Source of the DNA: Lachnospiraceae bacterium UBA1712
Lineage (GTDB): Bacteria > Bacillota > Clostridia > Lachnospirales > Lachnospiraceae
DNA length: 64,000 nucleotides
Reading direction: 5' to 3'
NCBI GenBank assembly: GCA_002317175.1
Contig: DCJA01000017.1
Span: 44,866-108,865 of the forward strand
The translations under genes and the position numbers were made by a program. Below are positions 45,578 to 53,482 of this stretch, in pieces. The notes under the pieces are model-generated. The model ran no database searches and was not told where the DNA came from. It saw nothing but the letters and a program-made list of their open reading frames with translations. The stretch's first letter is position 1, and each line of letters begins with the position of its first letter.

Positions 45578-47458
45578 TTACTGAGCATCCACTAAACTAT
45601 TCAATGTCTTTGCTTCTTCAGACATAGTTTCTGCAACCATTCTACTCTGTTTTGCAATTTCAGCATTGGCTTCAACTACTTCAACAATATGATTCAAATC
45701 ACCATTAACACTGTTAATAAGCGAAGAATTGTTCATAACCTCTTCTGTTATTCTGATAACAGCATTTGAAGCCTGTTCAATCTTCTTCATAGCCTCATCA
45801 AAACTGTCTACAGTACTCTTGGTCATATCTGATCCATGATTAATAGCTTCAATCGAGTTACGAATCAGTGTGTCTGTCTCCTTGGCAGCCTCAGCACTCC
45901 TTGTCGCAAGATCACCGATTTCGGATGCAACAACTGCAAAACCTCTTCCAAATTCTCCAGCTCTTGCAGCTTCAATTGATGCATTAAGTGCCAAAAGATT
46001 GGTCTGACTGGCTATTTCATCAATCTGCTCAATAATTCTCTTAATTTCAAGTGAGGAATCTATAATCTCATCCATGGAGTTTGAAAGATTATAAATGTTC
46101 TCTTTTGCAAGTCCCAACTCACTAACTGCAGTTTTAGTCGCCTCAGATACATTCTTCGTATCATCGGCATTGTTCAATAATTGTTCAGACAGCACTGCCA
46201 ATGTATCTGACAACTGCTTTACAACTCTTCTCTGTTCATCATTACTATCTGTAATCGCGCCTGAGGTATCAAGAGTAGCCATTGAAGACTCTTCAATTCT
46301 TCTGCTTACATCCTTTACATCTTCAACAAGTCTTCTGCTGTTTTCTACATCAATTTTCTGTCTTTCAATATGATTCTTATTATCTTCTATATTTTCCCTG
46401 ACAGTACTTGTTACCTTATTGATAGCATTACTTAATATACTAAATTCTGGTGCATTATGAACATTGGCCTGCACGTCATAGTCACCATTACTGATTTCAT
46501 CCATTGTTTTGGTAATAGATAGAATTCCTGCCACAATTTCATTGGATACATACTTCCTAACAAAAATAAGAAGAATGATATCAATTACCAAAATACCTAA
46601 AAACAAAATACCGGTATTCTTAATTGCAGATAACTTATATTCTGACGAAGGATATACAATACCAATAATGTAATTGTCATATTCTTCTGATACATAATTA
46701 AATCTTTCTCCATCAACTTTTACTACTCCATGGTCTTTAAAAGTCTCAGGAAATCCAACTTCCACAGCGCTTTTTCCGATTAACTCCTTATCGCTGTAGC
46801 CTTCAACGTTACCTGTTTCCTTATTAATGGCAAATGCGCAGCCTTTCATGCCTGTATCAATAGAATCCATCAATGATTCAATAGATGTTTCAGCTAAAGC
46901 ATTCTGCAAAACAGTTGGCTCAATTCCAACCTGAACAAATCCCTTTGCATCCTTTCTTGCAACACCAATATACTGAACAAGGATATTCTCCGCAGCATTA
47001 AGCTGTGGTTCCTGAACCAGTTCAAAGCTTGGATCATCTATAATCTTAAGAAATGCAGCTGACTGTTCACCACTCCCCATATCAAAGCCTATATATGCTG
47101 GAACAGTACTATTGGTTATGATTCCGTTACCATCAATTACATGTAACTCTCGAACCATAAGTCGCTCACAAATATCATTAAGATTACTGTCATCTTTTAA
47201 AATATCAGGATCAAGTGCTAACATATCAGCAAATGCTCTTGATTTTGCCAGGTTATTCTCTCCTACGCTCTCCGTAAGTCTTTCGATTTCCTCAGCATTA
47301 CTGTCAATCTTTTGCTCAATCTGAACAAAATGATTTTTTGCAGTTCTACGATATGTATTATTACTTGTAATGAACTGATAAGCAAAAACACAAAGCAGAC
47401 CTACAAAAGCAGCAATAGAAACAATCTTTAACAGCTTATTAAATAGTTTTTTCTCCAT
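45578..47458 (-). CDS. Methyl-accepting chemotaxis protein
   Basis: 626 residues. Transmembrane helix 1 is near 10-30, followed by an extracellular Cache-type sensor (35-280), transmembrane helix 2 near 283-305, HAMP (about 306-360) and a cytoplasmic signalling coiled coil. The conserved tip is present (EQIDEIASQTNLLALNASIE followed by AARAGEFGRGFAVVA). It should regulate CheA and flagellar motors, or a similar array. No other chemotaxis gene is next to it. GAGAGG precedes the ATG. Confidence 0.93.
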   Translation of the reverse strand: MEKKLFNKLLKIVSIAAFVGLLCVFAYQFITSNNTYRRTAKNHFVQIEQKIDSNAEEIERLTESVGENNLAKSRAFADMLALDPDILKDDSNLNDICERLMVRELHVIDGNGIITNSTVPAYIGFDMGSGEQSAAFLKIIDDPSFELVQEPQLNAAENILVQYIGVARKDAKGFVQVGIEPTVLQNALAETSIESLMDSIDTGMKGCAFAINKETGNVEGYSDKELIGKSAVEVGFPETFKDHGVVKVDGERFNYVSEEYDNYIIGIVYPSSEYKLSAIKNTGILFLGILVIDIILLIFVRKYVSNEIVAGILSITKTMDEISNGDYDVQANVHNAPEFSILSNAINKVTSTVRENIEDNKNHIERQKIDVENSRRLVEDVKDVSRRIEESSMATLDTSGAITDSNDEQRRVVKQLSDTLAVLSEQLLNNADDTKNVSEATKTAVSELGLAKENIYNLSNSMDEIIDSSLEIKRIIEQIDEIASQTNLLALNASIEAARAGEFGRGFAVVASEIGDLATRSAEAAKETDTLIRNSIEAINHGSDMTKSTVDSFDEAMKKIEQASNAVIRITEEVMNNSSLINSVNGDLNHIVEVVEANAEIAKQSRMVAETMSEEAKTLNSLVDAQ

Positions 47459-47500
47459 ATGGCTACCTCTCCCGAATTAAAATATACTCCAAAATAATTA

Positions 47501-47578
47501 TATCACATTTATAAATATATAATCAGTATAATACTTCAAATATATCACATTAATAAAAATTTAATCAGTATAATATTT
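47501..47578. repeat. Tandem 36-base repeats upstream of the chemoreceptor gene
   Basis: Two imperfect direct copies (47501-47536 and 47543-47578), each beginning TATCACATT and containing TTTAATCAGTATAATA or a close variant. The spacing is 42 bases, about four helical turns. They lie 43-120 bases before the chemoreceptor start, where promoter and operator elements are expected. Confidence 0.55.
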
Positions 47579-47615
47579 GCTGTCTCGGGTTTCATTCACT
47601 TTTCTTTATTGCAAC

Positions 47616-47646
47616 AAAAAAGGAACTCTTTCAGAGTTCCTTTTTT
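47616..47646. terminator. Terminator after the tRNA-Val/tRNA-Met pair
   Basis: Fourteen-bp perfect stem AAAAAAGGAACTCT/AGAGTTCCTTTTTT with a three-base loop; works on either strand. Confidence 0.85.
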
Positions 47647-47651
47647 TACAA

Positions 47652-47725
47652 TAGCGAGAGGGGGATTCGAACCCTCGACACCGCGGGTATGAACCGCGTG
47701 CTCTAGCCAACTGAGCTATCTCGCC
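47652..47725 (-). tRNA. tRNA-Met(CAT), elongator type
   Basis: 74-base cloverleaf with acceptor GGCGAGA/TCTCGCT (G-T first pair). The anticodon stem CGCGG/CCGCG holds the loop TTCATAC. The paired first position argues against initiator tRNA. A tRNA-Ile2 with lysidine-modified CAT cannot be fully excluded. CCA is not encoded. Confidence 0.88.
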
Positions 47726-47750
47726 ATATTAAGTTAAACCATATTGGTTA

Positions 47751-47823
47751 TGGGACCTACAGGGCTCGAACCTGTGACCCTCTGCTTGTAAGGCAGATGC
47801 TCTCCCAGCTGAGCTAAGATCCC
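47751..47823 (-). tRNA. tRNA-Val(TAC)
   Basis: 73-base cloverleaf with anticodon stem CTGCC/GGCAG and loop TTACAAG, giving TAC. It lies 25 bases upstream of tRNA-Met on the same strand and is cotranscribed with it. Confidence 0.94.
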
Positions 47824-47843
47824 GTGTCAAATCCGACTTTGTC

Positions 47844-47872
47844 AGTATATATAATCATATACTTTTTGTCAA
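47844..47872 (-). promoter_or_regulatory. Promoter of the tRNA-Val/tRNA-Met pair
   Basis: Minus-strand consensus -35 TTGACA (47867-47872), 17-base spacer and -10 TATACT (47844-47849), about 20 bases before tRNA-Val. Confidence 0.8.
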
Positions 47873-47957
47873 TATTTTTTTTCATTTTTATTGACAATTA
47901 CAATAACTATTTACGTACAATTAATAATTCCATCCCCAAATCAAACCGACAGCATTA

Positions 47958-49085
47958 TTAAACAATAAAGTTTCTTATAAAGAAATCCCTGATTTCCTTT
48001 TTTGATGACGCACCTATCACCATAGCCAAATCATCTATGTGCTGCTTAACCTTGTACTGTGTGATTCCCAATTCTTCAGCTATTTCTTTATTATTCTTTC
48101 CTCGCATAAGAAGAAATGATATCTGTATATTCGTTGATGGACTCAATGTAGGAGATATGAAGATATCATCAAAAATACCCATTTTAACATAGCTCATAAT
48201 AACCAGTTTTGACTGATTCATAATTTCTATATAAGCCTTCTCATCTATGTCCCTAATGAAACTCAAATCAATCGTAGAAGAATATTCTGCCAAAGGCATA
48301 TACCACTTTCTTGGTAAAAGAATCGCCGTTGCTTTCATCATATGATGCATATATGCATTTTTCTCAGCCAAAGCATTGTAATACACCGCCAGAATAATAT
48401 GGTAATAAGCTAATATCAAAGGGCAATTACGTTCCACCAGCGAATCGCATATTATCTCAAGATTGAAAATATGTTTCTTCTCGCCCTTTCTAATTAATTC
48501 ATTTAATTCTTTTCTCGCTTCAAGGAAAGCAAACAAAGGCATTATTTCCAGCTGTATTTCTTCTCCTTTAGGAAAATCATCAAAGTTTATTTCCTGTTCA
48601 AAAAAAGAAAGATATATCAGATGTTCTACTCTCTTCTTTTCTTTACAAATATCCTTATTAAGCAAATCACAGACTTGAATAACCTCATCCTTTCTCCCCA
48701 GTCTGCTTAGCAACATCATCTTAATCAGATTGGCTACAAATGTATAAGACTTATCCTTAACAGACAAAGAATTAATAAGATCATAGCCCTCCTGTACTTT
48801 TCCCTCCAAATACAGTATCTGAGCTTCGCACATTATACTAGCTGCTTTATCATTTGTATTATTTTTGTCCAGATAATCTGGATTAAATAATAATAAAACA
48901 GGTTCGATATCATTTTCGGCTTCACTTTTTCTACCGTCGCAAGGCTTCTTGGCATTAGCCGGAATCATCCATACCTTACTTCTTTTTTCAGCTCCGGGTA
49001 TTCTTCCTTTACAACACAATTTACATATTTGTCTTGTGGTTATTCCCCATTTTTCACTAGCCTCTTTTACGGTAATATATCGCAT
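47958..49085 (-). CDS. Regulator with N-terminal excisionase-type and C-terminal LuxR-type HTH
   Basis: 375 residues. Residues 1-45 (ITVKEASEKWGITTRQICKL) are a MerR/excisionase-like winged HTH. A long helical middle region (about 65-300) looks like TPR-type repeats. The C-terminus (RGKNNKEIAEELGITQYKVKQHI near 325-350) is a LuxR/GerE-type HTH. Two DNA-binding ends around a helical core are uncommon. It lies 12 bases after an EAL-protein gene on the same strand with GGAG before its ATG, so the two are probably coexpressed. Targets are unknown. Confidence 0.75.
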   Translation of the reverse strand: MRYITVKEASEKWGITTRQICKLCCKGRIPGAEKRSKVWMIPANAKKPCDGRKSEAENDIEPVLLLFNPDYLDKNNTNDKAASIMCEAQILYLEGKVQEGYDLINSLSVKDKSYTFVANLIKMMLLSRLGRKDEVIQVCDLLNKDICKEKKRVEHLIYLSFFEQEINFDDFPKGEEIQLEIMPLFAFLEARKELNELIRKGEKKHIFNLEIICDSLVERNCPLILAYYHIILAVYYNALAEKNAYMHHMMKATAILLPRKWYMPLAEYSSTIDLSFIRDIDEKAYIEIMNQSKLVIMSYVKMGIFDDIFISPTLSPSTNIQISFLLMRGKNNKEIAEELGITQYKVKQHIDDLAMVIGASSKKEIRDFFIRNFIV

Positions 49086-49097
49086 TATCGTTCTCCA

Positions 49098-51677
49098 TTA
49101 CTTCTTCATTCTTTCTGACTCTGGCTTAGTATCATCAATACTTCTTGTAGTATATACCACCTTGGTTGGTCTGCCTTCTTCATCTGTTTCAATTGTGTAG
49201 AATGCTGCAACATACCATCCTATTGACTTACCAATATATTCAGCTGTAAGTAATTTCTTTCCTTTCATTCGTTCTGCTACAGTAGATAAATCGGAGAATT
49301 TTAGTACCTCATCAACATGCTCATCAATTGTACACATGCTCATAATCTGACGCATCATAACATCCGCACCCACACTACTGTTTACAACATTCTTAACATT
49401 TACGTCCTCAGTCGGGTTATATGGTTTTACAGTGTTATTTACTAAATCAATCACATGCATACTGTAGAAAAGTTTGGACATTGTTAGCAGAATACCATAC
49501 TGATCCATCATTTCCTTGTGACGCATTTTCTCATTTAACTTTGCGTCCTCAATTTCCTGACAGACTTTTAGATATAACTCATTACCCCTCTGTGCACGAT
49601 GATTAAAATCCATTACCAGGCTTCTCATTTTTTCCGGATAATCTAATGGATTTAATAATTTGAATGCCATTTCATATTCAGTATGTTCTGTTAATGACAA
49701 AGCATCCATTTCCTTTTCGTATTTATCAGTTTTAACAGATGAACTGTGCTTTCTTTCTCCATCAACATCTGAAATGCACTCAAAATACTCTCTAAGTTCT
49801 TCAATAGGAACCGGTTTTGAATATTTGAATCCCTGAATATAGTCAGCTCCACAACCCATGCAAAGAGTCTCGTGTGCTTCTGTCTCTACTCCCTCAAACA
49901 GTAGTTTATAATCCATATCTCTGAAGGCTTGCGAAAGATGAGTTATCATTTTGACAATCTTCATACTTTTTTCTGCCTCAAGTAAAAAGAATCGGTCAAA
50001 CTTAACAACATCAACATCATAATGAACAATACGATCCAGATTAGAATAACCAGTTCCTACATCATCCAGATACAAGGTCATTCCAGCCTCACGTAACGTT
50101 TTCATCTTTCTTTTTATAATCATAAAATCTCTTTCAGTCTGAGATTCAGTTAATTCAATACCAATCTTTGATGGCTCAACTCCATTACTTTTTATTATAC
50201 CAAGTATTTCGTCACAGAAACCATCCTCCTTAATTTCAGACGCAGCAATATTGACAGAAATACGTTCAAACTCATAGCCCTCATCTTCAAGCATCCTAAT
50301 TTGCTTACAAACCTTATTAATCATAACTCTTGTAAGAGCATGAATATGGTTATACTGCTCAGCTAATTCAATAAACATACCAGGCATTACTATGCCATAC
50401 TGTGGCAATTCTAATCTCATAAGAGCTTCTGCTGTATCATATTTGCCAGTTTTCATATTTCTGATAGGCTGACAATATACCAATACTCTTGGGTCGTCCA
50501 GATTATCCTCACTTTCCATTTCGATTAGATTAGCTCTAAGAAACTTAAAAAATTGAAGATTCTTTTTCGAGTTATCATCCAGGACAAATTTGGAATTATC
50601 CTCCATAATCTGAAGTATATATTTAAGTACTCCAAGAATATCTGAAACATTTTCTATAAAATCAACATCCAGAAGTTCTACTATTTTATATGTAAACTTG
50701 TACTGATTATAGTATGCCTCAAAATAGTTTCTAATCAGATAATCTATTTTATTTTCCGAATTGCCATTCTTAGCATTTCTTGGGATTGCGAGAACATACA
50801 GGTTATTGGACAAATCGAATAATGTTGCGTCCTTAAATGCACCATGCCAAAATGAATTCAGTACTTTACCAAGTTCGTCTGGTACCTGTTCAGCTATACT
50901 CATATAGAGTTTCAACACCAGATAGTCTACAGATATATTTTTACGATTAACCTGTTCAATAAAGCTATTAAAACTACTTGAACTAAGTGAACCAGTTTTG
51001 TCATCGAAGGGTTTACTATGAAGCGTTATTAATACAACCAGGATTGGCAGCAAATAGGTAAAACCGCTAAATGCATTTGTATCGAGAAATATCTGATAGA
51101 TCATAATCAATACAACAACTACATCAGTAGCTATCAGACAGACACGCACAGATCTAATCAGTCTGTTCGAATAAAAGATCAGAACCGCAGCCAGCGAAAT
51201 TATTGTATAAACATAAAAGAAATTGTAGGAGCTAATCATGGAGTCATTCCATTCTCCATTGTCCATATGAAGCCCCATCTTTGTTAGCGGCGATAAAATA
51301 TCAAGAATTATACATACTACAAAACTAAAACGTGTAAGATATATAGCATGTTCTACAACCTTTCCTTTGATATCAAGCATATATTTCATATATAGCAGAA
51401 AACAATATAGGCAGCACAAAAGGCTGCAATGATATATATCCCTTAATAAGTAAATAACATATTTGCAATCACTATTTACAGAAAGCATATGATAGAAACC
51501 TATGTTACAGCTTACACCTACGAGTATAAACCTCAAAGATCTCTTCAAAAACACAAATTTTCGGTCCTTCGAATAATATAAAACCTTTGCAATAATAAAT
51601 AACAGGACTGCACAAGTAATAATAGTAATTAAATCTCCCACCCAGGAATAACTTGCTATTAATTGTTCCGCTCCCAT
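49098..51677 (-). CDS. Membrane EAL phosphodiesterase with C-terminal PAS-like domain
   Basis: 859 residues. Seven or eight transmembrane helices (10-220) are followed by a strongly degenerate GGDEF-like region (about 230-385; NNLYVL at the signature place). The EAL domain (390-630) has EAL (417-419), NIAAS, ELTES, DDVG (538-541, Val for the usual Phe), a KFD lysine and EGVE (595-598), so c-di-GMP hydrolysis is expected. The last 200 residues include a helical linker and a PAS-like end (KSIGWYVAAFYTIETDEEGR). It is followed after 12 bases by the double-HTH regulator. Confidence 0.88.
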   Translation of the reverse strand: MGAEQLIASYSWVGDLITIITCAVLLFIIAKVLYYSKDRKFVFLKRSLRFILVGVSCNIGFYHMLSVNSDCKYVIYLLRDIYHCSLLCCLYCFLLYMKYMLDIKGKVVEHAIYLTRFSFVVCIILDILSPLTKMGLHMDNGEWNDSMISSYNFFYVYTIISLAAVLIFYSNRLIRSVRVCLIATDVVVVLIMIYQIFLDTNAFSGFTYLLPILVVLITLHSKPFDDKTGSLSSSSFNSFIEQVNRKNISVDYLVLKLYMSIAEQVPDELGKVLNSFWHGAFKDATLFDLSNNLYVLAIPRNAKNGNSENKIDYLIRNYFEAYYNQYKFTYKIVELLDVDFIENVSDILGVLKYILQIMEDNSKFVLDDNSKKNLQFFKFLRANLIEMESEDNLDDPRVLVYCQPIRNMKTGKYDTAEALMRLELPQYGIVMPGMFIELAEQYNHIHALTRVMINKVCKQIRMLEDEGYEFERISVNIAASEIKEDGFCDEILGIIKSNGVEPSKIGIELTESQTERDFMIIKRKMKTLREAGMTLYLDDVGTGYSNLDRIVHYDVDVVKFDRFFLLEAEKSMKIVKMITHLSQAFRDMDYKLLFEGVETEAHETLCMGCGADYIQGFKYSKPVPIEELREYFECISDVDGERKHSSSVKTDKYEKEMDALSLTEHTEYEMAFKLLNPLDYPEKMRSLVMDFNHRAQRGNELYLKVCQEIEDAKLNEKMRHKEMMDQYGILLTMSKLFYSMHVIDLVNNTVKPYNPTEDVNVKNVVNSSVGADVMMRQIMSMCTIDEHVDEVLKFSDLSTVAERMKGKKLLTAEYIGKSIGWYVAAFYTIETDEEGRPTKVVYTTRSIDDTKPESERMKK

Positions 51678-51883
51678 ATTAAATCCCCTTATACATTTTA
51701 GATAATACCAATATCTTATTTATCTTCTATACGCTTTTAACCCAATAACCCACAATTATTATATAATGTTATGATGATTAAATAAATGCTGTATAGAGTA
51801 AAAAAAATTGCAAAAAATATATTAAAACTGCATTTTTTTCAGTCATTTATTGGAATAATTCACCAATATAGCGCTATTGTATG

Positions 51884-51899
51884 GTTCTTTATAAAGAAC
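51884..51899. repeat. Palindrome GTTCTTT-N2-AAAGAAC, copy 2
   Basis: The same half-sites and spacing as at 31093-31108. It lies in the 397-base gap 51678-52074, which otherwise holds AT-rich upstream sequence of the EAL gene and the ribosomal-operon terminators. Confidence 0.5.
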
Positions 51900-51976
51900 T
51901 GTATAGGCCAGCGATATATATTGATTAAACGTGTTTAATAGCACCATTAAATATAAAGTGAACATAAGGAACTACA

Positions 51977-52021
51977 AAAAGAACTCCGCAACTACCATCT
52001 GGCAATTGCGGAGTTCTTTAT
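51977..52021 (-). terminator. Terminator after rplT
   Basis: Long stem AAAGAACTCCGCAA/TTGCGGAGTTCTTT with a T-rich run on the minus strand. A weaker hairpin (AAGGGA/TCCCTTTT) lies at 52029-52052, closer to the stop codon. Confidence 0.78.
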
Positions 52022-52074
52022 AATTTTGAAGGGATATATTACAGTCCCTTTTATTAGTCAATATTATAAGCTAA

Positions 52075-52431
52075 TTAAGCGATCTTGCTCTTTGCAAGTT
52101 CAGCTAATGTTGCAAATCCTTCTGCATCATTAACTGCTAACTCAGCTAACATCTTTCTGTTGATGTCAACGTTAGCTAACTTAAGACCATGCATAAACTG
52201 GCTGTATGAGATACCATTCATACGAGCTGCTGCATTGATACGTGTAATCCAAAGCTGTCTAAACTGACGCTTCTTCTCTTTTCTACCTGCATATGAGCTT
52301 GTAAGCGCACGCATAACTGACTGCTTTGCAACTCTGTACTGCTTAGATCTTGCTCCTCTGTAGCCCTTTGCAAGCTTTAATACTCTATTGTGTTTCTTCT
52401 TAGCGTTCATTCCGCCTTTAATTCTTGCCAT
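52075..52431 (-). CDS. rplT: 50S ribosomal protein L20
   Basis: 118 residues, full length for L20, with MARIKGGMNAKKKHNRVLKL at the start and the RQLWITRINAAAR segment. Binds 23S rRNA early in 50S assembly. In Firmicutes L20 also represses its own operon by acting on the infC leader. It lies 32 bases after rpmI. Confidence 0.97.
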   Translation of the reverse strand: MARIKGGMNAKKKHNRVLKLAKGYRGARSKQYRVAKQSVMRALTSSYAGRKEKKRQFRQLWITRINAAARMNGISYSQFMHGLKLANVDINRKMLAELAVNDAEGFATLAELAKSKIA

Positions 52432-52463
52432 GTCTTTATCCTCCTAAATCAAAAAGCCAATTC

Positions 52464-52661
52464 TTATAAATATGGTAAAATCTTCTTCATATTCTTAACA
52501 TTTGTTGAATCTGTAATAGCTGGCTTTCTAAGATTTCTCTTATTCTTAGTTGTCTTCTTTGTTAAGATATGGCGCTTATAAGCTTTGTTTCTCTTTAACT
52601 TTCCATTACCTGTTAATTTAAAACGCTTAGCAGCTGATCTGTTTGTCTTCATCTTTGGCAT
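52464..52661 (-). CDS. rpmI: 50S ribosomal protein L35
   Basis: 65 residues, very basic, starting MPKMKTNRSAAKRFK and containing KRNLRK. Standard length. It lies in the usual infC-rpmI-rplT order. Confidence 0.97.
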   Translation of the reverse strand: MPKMKTNRSAAKRFKLTGNGKLKRNKAYKRHILTKKTTKNKRNLRKPAITDSTNVKNMKKILPYL

Positions 52662-52696
52662 AACTTTATCCTCCTTGCCTTTTCTATCCTAACTGA

Positions 52697-53203
52697 TTAC
52701 TTCTTTTCAGTTAAAAACATTGTCATACTACGGCCCTCAACCTTAGGTGCCTTCTCTACTACTGCAACATCTGCAAGACTCTCTGCGAAGTCATCAAGGA
52801 TGTGCTTACTTGTATTCATGTGAGCCATCTCACGTCCACGGAAACGAAGTGTTACCTTAACTCTGTCGCCCTTTGAAAGGAATTTCTTAGCAGCGTTAAT
52901 CTTTGTGTTAAGGTCATTAGTATCAATATTAGGTGATAATCTAATCTCTTTAACTTCAACGATTTTCTGATTTTTCTTCTTGTCTTTTTCTTTACGGGTC
53001 TGTTCGTACTTATACTTTCCGTAATCAACAATTCTACAAACAGGTGGCTTTGCTGTTGGAGCAATCTTTACAAGATCTACACCAGCCTCTTCAGCAAGTG
53101 CAAGTGCTTCCTTGGAACTCATGATGCCGAGCTGTTCTCCGTCTTCTCCAATAACACGAACTTCCTTGTCTCTAATCTGTTCATTAATGAATAAATCGCT
53201 AAT
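52697..53203 (-). CDS. infC: Translation initiation factor IF-3, ATT start
   Basis: 168 residues from an ATT codon at 53203. GGGAGG lies eight bases before ATT, and the protein then begins SDLFINEQIRDKEVR, the usual IF-3 N-terminus. An in-frame ATG at 53242 lies inside the leader terminator stem and upstream of the ribosome site, so it is not used. IF-3 itself rejects non-canonical starts, so a rare start gives autoregulation as in E. coli. Domains: N-terminal IF3 (1-70), linker, C-terminal IF3 (75-168) with GREMAHMNT and KVEGRSMTMFL. Confidence 0.93.
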   Translation of the reverse strand: MSDLFINEQIRDKEVRVIGEDGEQLGIMSSKEALALAEEAGVDLVKIAPTAKPPVCRIVDYGKYKYEQTRKEKDKKKNQKIVEVKEIRLSPNIDTNDLNTKINAAKKFLSKGDRVKVTLRFRGREMAHMNTSKHILDDFAESLADVAVVEKAPKVEGRSMTMFLTEKK

Positions 53204-53404
53204 GGCTTTATCCTCCCATAATATAAAAAAAGTGGATAGCATAACTATCCACTAAAATTACTTACTTAATCGAGTCCTCATAACATGGTTTCTCGTATCA
53301 AAACATGCTTAGCATGTTCTTCCAATTAGGAAGGTAAGAAAACTTTAAACACTTGAAACTTACGTCGCAAGGTGAGAGTGGATACTCTGCTTGTTGTTTT
53401 CACC
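53204..53404 (-). promoter_or_regulatory. L20-type autoregulatory leader with attenuator
   Basis: A roughly 200-base leader. An intrinsic terminator (stem 53231-53239 with 53245-53253, T run 53224-53230) lies just before the infC ribosome site. The element AGTGGATA occurs twice on the plus strand (53231-53238 and 53377-53384), and both copies can pair with TATCCACT at 53246-53253. So the 5' part of the leader can compete with terminator formation. This matches the L20 leader design known from B. subtilis. Confidence 0.75.
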
Positions 53405-53410
53405 TCAAAT

Positions 53411-53439
53411 AATTTAACATACCAATTTAACTATGTCAA
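53411..53439 (-). promoter_or_regulatory. Promoter of infC-rpmI-rplT
   Basis: Minus-strand -35 TTGACA (53434-53439), 17-base spacer and -10 TAAATT (53411-53416). It lies 44 bases past the thrS stop codon; no terminator was seen between thrS and this promoter. Confidence 0.7.
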
Positions 53440-53482
53440 CCAATATTTGAAAGATTTTTATTAATGTTTTCCAAGCACTAAT

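Noticed and set aside
53204..53242. infC starting at the ATG at 53242
   Set aside because: This ATG lies in the attenuator stem and upstream of the GGGAGG ribosome site, and it would add 13 residues not typical of IF-3. ATT at 53203 fits site spacing and the family N-terminus.
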